A stretch of 5,559 bases of DNA, from NCBI GenBank assembly GCA_003646995.1, contig QMLZ01000208.1:1-5559 (forward strand), given 5' to 3'. The DNA comes from Deltaproteobacteria bacterium (GTDB lineage: Bacteria; Desulfobacterota; DSM-4660; Desulfatiglandales; Desulfatiglandaceae). The notes beneath the pieces were generated by a model. The model searched no databases, was not told the DNA's origin, and saw only the letters and a list, made by a program, of their open reading frames with translations. The translations under genes and the position numbers were made by a program. Positions 1-5,559 of the stretch are shown here, one piece after another (position 1 is the first letter of the stretch; every line of letters begins with the position of its first letter).

Positions 1-135
1 GGCAGCCTCAATGGCATGCCTGTCATCCGGGTTAATGATGCTTTCAATACCCTCCCGGATTAGGTTCCCCGTCTTGGGGTCGAGTTTTACCTCAGTAGTA
101 TCAGGGACCTGCTTCACCAATACGATTATCTCCAT
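1..135 (-). CDS. etfB: Electron transfer flavoprotein beta subunit, N-terminal 45 residues (cut by window edge)
   Basis: EtfB pairs with EtfA to form a soluble flavoprotein that takes electrons from acyl-CoA dehydrogenases and related enzymes and passes them to a quinone oxidoreductase or, in bifurcating types, splits them. Translation from ATG at 135..133 begins MEIIVLVKQVPDTTEVKLDP and continues with TGNLIREG and IINPDDRHAIEAA. This is the conserved EtfB/FixA N-terminus: first strand, VKQVPDT motif and INPDD motif. A GAGAGG-type ribosome binding site lies 5 bases upstream (complement of 141..146), which supports the start. The family is usually about 250-260 residues, so most of the gene lies outside the window. 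It follows the CoA-transferase on the same strand after 89 bases, probably on the same transcript, and etfA would be expected next. The wording of the N-terminus resembles EtfB of anaerobes, but the AMP or second-FAD site that would show bifurcation is not in view. Confidence 0.93.
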   Translation of the reverse strand, partial: MEIIVLVKQVPDTTEVKLDPKTGNLIREGIESIINPDDRHAIEAA

Positions 136-180
136 TACTTCCTCTCCCTATCTATTCCTGCACTATATCTGTCCTTTTGC

Positions 181-216
181 CTTGAGCCTCCGGCCCTTGC
201 ATCTGGCCGCCTCAAG
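181..216 (-). repeat. Imperfect intercistronic hairpin between the CoA-transferase gene and etfB
   Basis: Within the 89-base gap, CTTGAG (181..186) pairs with CTCAAG (211..216), and CGGCC (191..195) pairs with GGCCG (205..209). An asymmetric internal loop separates the two stems. No T-run follows on the minus strand, so it does not look like an intrinsic terminator. It could stabilise or separate the two messages after processing, or it could be chance. No other feature was seen in the gap apart from the etfB ribosome binding site. Confidence 0.3.
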
Positions 217-224
217 CTGCTCTG

Positions 225-1415
225 CTAAATAATACCCTTTTCCTTCAGTTCCTGTAGCTTCTCCCTAGACCAACCCAGCTCCTGGCCATAGATGAGTTCA
301 TTGTGTTCTCCAAATCTTGGAGGAAATGACAGCTTTCTTTCCGATGCCTCCAAAAATGGTGTCATGTTGGGAGGCGGAGCCAAGGTTATTTCCTTGCCAG
401 TAACAGGGTCTTTTGAATAGAGGAGCCTTTTTTTGACAAGAGGATCTTCCAAGACCTCGGGAATTGTATGAATCTTGCTTATAGGCACAGTAATTGACCT
501 AAACATCTCAATAAGTTGTTCAGACGTGTAGTTTTTGGTTATGTTGTTGATAGCAGCATTCAAATTTTTCACATCCTTTATCCGCCCCGCGTTTTTCTCG
601 TATTCGGGCTTATCAAGGCTCTTGAAAGCCTCAAGTCCCACCATAGACTTCCACTGTCTGTCGTTCCCTATCGCAAGATAGACAAAACCATCACTTGCCT
701 GGTAAACCGAAACGGGGGCAAAGAATTCGTGGGTATTTCCTCTCCTGGTGATGCGCTTGCCAAAGCTACTTGTCTGCGTTATGGGAACTGTGAGCCAGGA
801 AACCGATGATTCGAACATGGACATGTTTATGCATGTCCCCTCTCCTGTTGCCTCACGCTTGTAAAGGGCTTTCATCAAGAGGCCATATGAGTGAACGCTA
901 CAGCCCATGTCAGGCAAAGGTATGCCAAGTACTTGGGGATCTCCGTCCCTCTCCCCAGTAAGATCCATGAGGCCAGAGCGAGCCTGCAAGATGGGATCAT
1001 AAGCTGCCTCGTTGCTATCTGGCCCGAACCCTGTGACCCCTAGCCATATGATATCCGGCTTGATTTGTCTCATGGTTTCATAATCAATGCCGAGCTTCTT
1101 GTAGTTTCTTGGCAGTTGATTGGTGGCAAAAATGTCCACGTTGAGCTTTTGGATCAATTCACGGAAAAGCTCTTTCCCTTCTGGTTCTGCAAGGTTCAAG
1201 GTGATGGCCTTCTTCCCCGCGTTTATACAAAGGTAATAAGAGTTCATGCGCTCTTCTCCCAGCACATTCTCCCCTATCAGGCGATTGGGATCGCCATAAA
1301 CGGGATGCTCCATACGTATGACTTCCATGCCATCCTGTGCCAGCAAGAATGTCAAATAAGGAAGGACTGTGGCTTGCTCCAGGGAAAGGACAGTGATCTT
1401 ATTAAAAAGATCCAT
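225..1415 (-). CDS. Family III CoA-transferase (CaiB/BaiF family)
   Basis: Cytoplasmic enzyme of the formyl-CoA transferase/CaiB/BaiF fold, which moves CoA between a CoA-thioester and a carboxylic acid through an aspartyl-CoA anhydride. The 396 residues match the family length of about 400. Visible features are the N-terminal CoA-binding strand-helix VLSLEQATVLPY (9-20) with IRMEHP...GDPNR (33-45), the mid-protein block GFGPDSNEAAYDPILQARSG (129-148), and the helix start LPDMGCSVHSYGLLMKAL (167-184). That helix start includes D169, the likely catalytic aspartate, at the same number as in Oxalobacter formyl-CoA transferase (from memory). TGEG (190-193) then matches the family TGxGQ turn. The ATG start has a full AAGGAGG six bases upstream (complement of 1422..1428). 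A separate promoter with an operator-like palindrome precedes it, and etfB follows. Substrate is unknown: carnitine, bile acid, succinate/benzylsuccinate, oxalate and mesaconate enzymes all share this fold. The etfB neighbour suggests an acyl-CoA oxidation or reduction pathway (inference). Confidence 0.92.
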   Translation of the reverse strand: MDLFNKITVLSLEQATVLPYLTFLLAQDGMEVIRMEHPVYGDPNRLIGENVLGEERMNSYYLCINAGKKAITLNLAEPEGKELFRELIQKLNVDIFATNQLPRNYKKLGIDYETMRQIKPDIIWLGVTGFGPDSNEAAYDPILQARSGLMDLTGERDGDPQVLGIPLPDMGCSVHSYGLLMKALYKREATGEGTCINMSMFESSVSWLTVPITQTSSFGKRITRRGNTHEFFAPVSVYQASDGFVYLAIGNDRQWKSMVGLEAFKSLDKPEYEKNAGRIKDVKNLNAAINNITKNYTSEQLIEMFRSITVPISKIHTIPEVLEDPLVKKRLLYSKDPVTGKEITLAPPPNMTPFLEASERKLSFPPRFGEHNELIYGQELGWSREKLQELKEKGII

Positions 1416-1465
1416 TCCAAGCCTCCTTGAGATATGAAGGATTTAAACAAAGCGAAGGGAGGGCG

Positions 1466-1488
1466 TGAAAGGCGACTGTCACCTTTCA
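1466..1488 (-). repeat. 23-base inverted repeat in the leader of the CoA-transferase gene
   Basis: TGAAAGG (1466..1472) is mirrored by CCTTTCA (1482..1488), with GAC/GTC continuing the symmetry around T1477. The only mismatch is the pair 1473/1481. In the minus-strand RNA that pair becomes a U-G wobble, giving a 9-pair stem with a 5-base loop; in plus-strand RNA it would be a C-A mismatch. If the predicted promoter is right it lies at about +5 to +27 of the message. No U-run follows, so it is not a standard terminator. It may be an RNA stabiliser, a regulator site, or a copy of a small REP-like repeat; the GACTGTC core recalls short dispersed palindromes in other genomes (from memory). Confidence 0.55.
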
Positions 1489-1499
1489 GGCCTGTTGGC

Positions 1500-1514
1500 T
1501 GTATACTGTATACA
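1500..1514. promoter_or_regulatory. 15-base perfect palindrome, likely operator (GntR/FCD-like)
   Basis: The sequence TGTATACTGTATACA is a perfect inverted repeat of seven bases on each side of one centre base. It covers the predicted -10 box of the CoA-transferase promoter, so a bound protein would block RNA polymerase. GntR-family regulators of the FadR/FCD type commonly bind TTGTATACAA-like or TNGTNNACNA sites, and such regulators often control CoA-ester pathways. That assignment is inference; no regulator gene lies in this window. Confidence 0.55.
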
Positions 1515-1529
1515 ATCTTTTCTTGTCAA
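1500..1529 (-). promoter_or_regulatory. Sigma-70-like promoter for the CoA-transferase/etfB unit
   Basis: On the minus strand a perfect -35 box TTGACA (complement of 1524..1529) is followed after 18 bases by TATACA (complement of 1500..1505), five of six matches to TATAAT. Transcription would start near 1493, leaving a leader of about 77 bases. The -35 box overlaps the TGA stop codon of mltG (1526..1528), so the promoter sits exactly at the end of the preceding gene. The -10 box lies within a palindrome, suggesting repression. Confidence 0.6.
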
Positions 1530-2545
1530 GGCCTTTTTTCCTTCCTGTACCGCCTATGCTTTTGGTACTTGGCAACAGCCCGATTGTGCTGGGCAAGGGT
1601 GGCAGAGAAGAAGTGGGATCCGTCATTCTTTGAGACAAAATAAAGGTACTGGGTGTCAGCTGGGTAAAGAACCGCCCTAATTGATTCAAGCCCCGGATTG
1701 GCGATAGGCCCAGGTGGCAAGCCCTTTATTACGTATGTATTGTACGGGGTTTTTCTAGCAAGATCCTTCCGGGTCAGATTTCCATTAAAGTCCTTTATTC
1801 CGTAAATCACAGTAGGGTCACTTTCAAGCCGCATATGCTTCTTCAACCTATTCAAGAATACGCTTGCAATGAGGGGCCTTTCGCTGGCCAGTCCCGTTTC
1901 TTTTTCCACGACAGAGGCCAAGGTAACCACTTCATGAAGGCTCATGCCTACCTCTTTCATCCTGTCCCTGTATGGCTCAACCATTTGCCAAAAACGCCGC
2001 AGCATCGTATCTACGACCTTTTCCGCTGATAGCCCCCGGCTAAACTCATAACTATCAGGATAAAGGTATCCCTCAAGGCTTTGTTCATTCAATCCATATT
2101 TCCTGATGACCTCAGGCTCCCGGCACACCCTTAAAAACTCCCTAGAGCTTACTATTCCTTTTTTCTCAAGTAGCTTCCCTATCTGGACCATGGTGTATCC
2201 TTCTGGAATGGTCACTGTATGGGTAATCACTGCTCCTTTTGCCAGCAATGCCAAAATATGCACGGGCGGCATTGATGCGCTCACGCGATACTCTCCTGAC
2301 TTGACCTTCTTGCTGTAGCCAAGAACCTTACCCCACAAGGTGAAAAAATGGCGGTTGTTTATGATTCCTTTTTCTTGCAACTCAGAGGCTATCTTCCTCA
2401 GCGGCTCTCCGCTCTTGACCACAAAGACCACGGACTCCGCACTCCTGTCCTTGGGAGTAACAGCGTAGTAGCCGAAGGCAAGTGCTAACAACATCAATAG
2501 AATAAAACAAAAGACAATGGCCAGCAGTATGGATCTCTTGTACAA
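1526..2545 (-). CDS. mltG: Endolytic murein transglycosylase MltG (YceG family)
   Basis: MltG cleaves the glycan strand of nascent peptidoglycan inside the chain, leaving 1,6-anhydro ends, and is thought to set strand length next to the elongation synthases. The 339 residues match the family. Order: short basic N-terminus, one membrane segment (about 7-29), LysM-like domain (about 38-105), then the YceG catalytic domain. That domain shows EGYLYPDSYEF (158-168), the active-site block ASVVEKETG with E214 as likely catalytic glutamate (E218 in E. coli, from memory), ESDPTVIYG (241-249), and YNTYVIKGLPPGPIANPG (268-285). A basic tail (KHRRYRKEKR) ends it. The start is TTG: the in-frame codons back to the upstream stop contain no ATG or GTG, and the next Met (M92) would lose the membrane anchor. 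GAGAGGG lies seven bases upstream (complement of 2553..2559). It follows the glycosylase gene by 23 bases, probably co-transcribed. No terminator follows. Confidence 0.96.
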   Translation of the reverse strand: MYKRSILLAIVFCFILLMLLALAFGYYAVTPKDRSAESVVFVVKSGEPLRKIASELQEKGIINNRHFFTLWGKVLGYSKKVKSGEYRVSASMPPVHILALLAKGAVITHTVTIPEGYTMVQIGKLLEKKGIVSSREFLRVCREPEVIRKYGLNEQSLEGYLYPDSYEFSRGLSAEKVVDTMLRRFWQMVEPYRDRMKEVGMSLHEVVTLASVVEKETGLASERPLIASVFLNRLKKHMRLESDPTVIYGIKDFNGNLTRKDLARKTPYNTYVIKGLPPGPIANPGLESIRAVLYPADTQYLYFVSKNDGSHFFSATLAQHNRAVAKYQKHRRYRKEKRP

Positions 2546-2569
2546 ATCTCTACCCTCTCGGTCCCTGCA

Positions 2570-3250
2570 TCAGTTTTCTGTATACTTGGGCAGGTACCTT
2601 GCCGGCCCCCAATCCTGAAGGGGGCAATTCTCACACAAAGGCGTTTTGCGGCAAAATGACTTCCCTGTCTTCACTATCAAGGCATGAAATTCATTATATA
2701 ATTGGACGTCTTCTGGCAGATGGGACATAAATAGCTCCTGCAGATCTTCATAGCTCATATCGTCGGTAACCATCTCATGGCGGGAAAGTATTCTATAAGT
2801 ATATGCATCCACAACAAAAATAGGTCTTTCGGCGGCATAGAGGATAATGCTGTCCGCTGTTTCCGGCCCGATTCCCTTAATGGAAAGAAGCTTTTCCCTC
2901 ATAGTGCTTGTATCCTCGTCAAAAAATGCCTCCAGCCTGCCATCATAGTCCCTCATTATCATCTCTAGAAGATTCCTCAATCTTTTGGTCTTAAGATTGT
3001 AATATCCTGCAGGACGGATCAGTGCCGCTAGAGTCTCTTCAGGCATATCGAGCAACCCTTTAACGGAAAATCGCCCTGTCGACTTGAGGTTCTTTATGGC
3101 CTTTTCCACATTTGTCCAGTTCGTGTTTTGGGTAAGCACGGCCCCGACCATGACCTCAAAGGGAGTATCACCAGGCCACCAGTGTTGTGGCCCGAATCGT
3201 TCATAAAGCAATTGATACATCTCCATCAAATATTGTTGAGTGTTCGCCAA
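2570..3250 (-). CDS. HhH-GPD DNA glycosylase, EndoIII superfamily, MagIII-like (COG2231 type)
   Basis: Base-excision repair enzyme that removes damaged bases from DNA. It has 226 residues, typical for EndoIII relatives. Visible are WWPGDTPFEVMVGAVLTQNT (24-43), the helix-hairpin-helix SIKGIGPETADSIIL (123-137), and the catalytic aspartate D148 in VVDAYTYR (146-153). At position 130, where E. coli EndoIII has catalytic Lys120, this protein has Glu; the 18-residue distance to the aspartate is the same. That predicts a monofunctional glycosylase without lyase activity. The WWP at 24-26 matches active-site residues I recall for Helicobacter pylori 3-methyladenine glycosylase MagIII. The C-terminus has C200, C206 and C209 but no fourth cysteine, so a standard 4Fe-4S cluster is doubtful. 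The start is TTG, fixed by AGGAGG five bases upstream. It is first gene of a probable operon with mltG. Alkylated-base specificity is inferred; annotation as 'endonuclease III' would likely mislead. Confidence 0.9.
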   Translation of the reverse strand: MANTQQYLMEMYQLLYERFGPQHWWPGDTPFEVMVGAVLTQNTNWTNVEKAIKNLKSTGRFSVKGLLDMPEETLAALIRPAGYYNLKTKRLRNLLEMIMRDYDGRLEAFFDEDTSTMREKLLSIKGIGPETADSIILYAAERPIFVVDAYTYRILSRHEMVTDDMSYEDLQELFMSHLPEDVQLYNEFHALIVKTGKSFCRKTPLCENCPLQDWGPARYLPKYTEN

Positions 3251-3255
3251 TGGTA

Positions 3256-3261
3256 CCTCCT
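3256..3261 (-). promoter_or_regulatory. Strong ribosome binding site deciding the TTG start of the glycosylase
   Basis: AGGAGG on the minus strand sits five bases before the TTG at 3250..3248. The first in-frame ATG is codon 9, 29 bases from this site, which is too far. TTG is therefore the better start. Confidence 0.85.
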
Positions 3262-3301
3262 AATAGGTAAGTTGCTCCACGCACTGGATGGGTTCCTAGC
3301 G

Positions 3302-3313
3302 GCAGAGCTCTGC
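3302..3313. repeat. 12-base perfect palindrome in the glycosylase leader
   Basis: GCAGAGCTCTGC is perfectly symmetric and lies between the predicted start of the minus-strand transcript (near 3354) and the ribosome binding site. It is flanked by CTAG on the left (3297..3300) and CTAG on the right (3318..3321), which can pair outside it. It could be an operator or a small leader hairpin. At this length chance is possible. Confidence 0.35.
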
Positions 3314-3346
3314 GACCCTAGAGCTTCTCCTTCTTAGCTATCTACC

Positions 3347-3375
3347 TTGACACTTTTGCTAAGATACCCTAGATT
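3347..3375 (+). promoter_or_regulatory. Candidate sigma-70-like promoter for the EF-G gene
   Basis: A perfect TTGACA (3347..3352) is followed after 17 bases by TAGATT (3370..3375), four of six matches to TATAAT. Transcription would start near 3382 and give an untranslated leader of about 175 bases. It overlaps the facing minus-strand promoter. The weak -10 box limits confidence. Confidence 0.45.
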
Positions 3376-3390
3376 TACGCTTTGTGTCAA
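3361..3390 (-). promoter_or_regulatory. Candidate sigma-70-like promoter for the glycosylase-mltG operon
   Basis: On the minus strand TTGACA (complement of 3385..3390) is followed after 18 bases by TATCTT (complement of 3361..3366), four of six matches. Transcription would start near 3354, about 100 bases before the TTG start. The element faces and overlaps the EF-G promoter. Confidence 0.45.
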
Positions 3391-3524
3391 AATCCTACTG
3401 GTATGGCTGTCTAGCGCCGATCCAGGAGTTATGATATTATTCATATTTGTTTAAATACCCTTCTGGGAAACTCATATAGCACAGATACGAGAAAAATTTT
3501 TCACCCGTAGACCAAATAAGAAAA

Positions 3525-3554
3525 ATGCGTAGAGTAACAATGGACTTGGTTTAA
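3525..3554 (+). CDS. Possible nine-residue leader ORF upstream of the EF-G gene
   Basis: ATG at 3525 opens MRRVTMDLV and stops with TAA at 3552..3554, two bases before the EF-G ATG. An internal in-frame ATG (3540) has a weak GAG five bases upstream. The EF-G start itself lacks a clear Shine-Dalgarno sequence, so ribosomes ending here could restart on EF-G (translational coupling). No homology can be judged at nine residues, and it may be chance. Confidence 0.25.
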   Translation: MRRVTMDLV

Positions 3555-3556
3555 CT

Positions 3557-5559
<2,003 letters not shown>

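Larger units (their letters stand above)
3251..3556. other. 306-base divergent spacer between the glycosylase and EF-G genes
   Basis: No protein-length ORF of convincing character lies here. From left to right it holds the glycosylase ribosome binding site (3256..3261), a 12-base palindrome (3302..3313), two overlapping, facing promoters (3347..3390), and a weak nested stem in the EF-G leader: CTGG 3398..3401 with CCAG 3422..3425, enclosing GGC 3405..3407 with GCC 3416..3418. An AT-rich stretch (3430..3530) follows, including the symmetric A5T5 tract GAAAAATTTTTC (3491..3502). A nine-codon leader ORF ends just before EF-G. The AT-rich part may bend DNA; I see no known riboswitch pattern. Confidence 0.6.

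Noticed and set aside
516..809. Plus-strand ORF of 97 codons
   Set aside because: It lies wholly inside the CoA-transferase gene on the other strand and shows no domain or ribosome binding site.
1065..1430. Plus-strand ORF of 121 codons opposite the CoA-transferase start
   Set aside because: It is antisense to the well-supported CaiB/BaiF N-terminus, and its translation resembles no family I recognise.
1466..1488. Intrinsic terminator for mltG
   Set aside because: The stem is present, but neither strand has a T-run after it, and it lies downstream of a good promoter for the next gene.
1434..1680. Short plus-strand ORFs over the mltG end and the following gap
   Set aside because: Two overlapping frames compete, neither has recognisable content, and most of the length is antisense to mltG.
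3430..3435. Second EF-G promoter with TATGAT as -10 box
   Set aside because: The -10 match is good, but no acceptable -35 box or extended -10 lies at the right distance.
3491..3502. Terminator or operator at the symmetric A5T5 tract
   Set aside because: A GAAAAATTTTTC sequence can only form an all-A-T stem without a loop; it is better read as an AT-rich tract, with no support for a specific function.

Overview
The window (5559 bases, moderate GC) looks like a bacterial chromosome. It holds five protein genes in two divergent blocks. The left block runs leftward on the minus strand, in transcription order: a MagIII-like helix-hairpin-helix DNA glycosylase (3250..2570), mltG (2545..1526), a family III (CaiB/BaiF) CoA-transferase (1415..225) and the first 45 codons of etfB (135..1, cut by the window edge). 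The right block is one plus-strand gene, an elongation factor G paralogue (3557 to the right edge, missing about its last 30 residues). I see no rRNA, tRNA, CRISPR array, insertion sequence or phage gene.

Organism: MltG means a peptidoglycan-containing bacterium. A family III CoA-transferase next to an electron transfer flavoprotein fits acyl-CoA metabolism in an anaerobe or facultative anaerobe. The EF-G paralogue, with a rewritten domain IV, reminds me of second EF-G copies in Desulfobacterota or Synergistota. This placement is a weak inference; no marker in the window settles it.

The glycosylase and mltG are 23 bases apart, both use TTG starts, and probably form one transcript. The CoA-transferase and etfB appear to have their own promoter. 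Its -35 box overlaps the mltG stop codon, and its -10 box is covered by a 15-base palindrome resembling a GntR-family operator. A 23-base inverted repeat follows in the untranslated leader. This second unit would transfer CoA to an organic acid and pass electrons from acyl-CoA oxidation to ETF; the substrate cannot be told from sequence.

The 306-base divergent spacer (3251..3556) holds two good sigma-70-like promoters that face each other and overlap. Their -35 boxes form the two arms of an inverted repeat. The EF-G start has no clear Shine-Dalgarno sequence and is preceded, two bases away, by the stop of a possible nine-residue leader ORF. The points most worth a second look are the altered EF-G domain IV, the overlapping divergent promoters, the operator-like palindrome, and the glycosylase with the EndoIII catalytic lysine replaced by glutamate and only three cluster-type cysteines.
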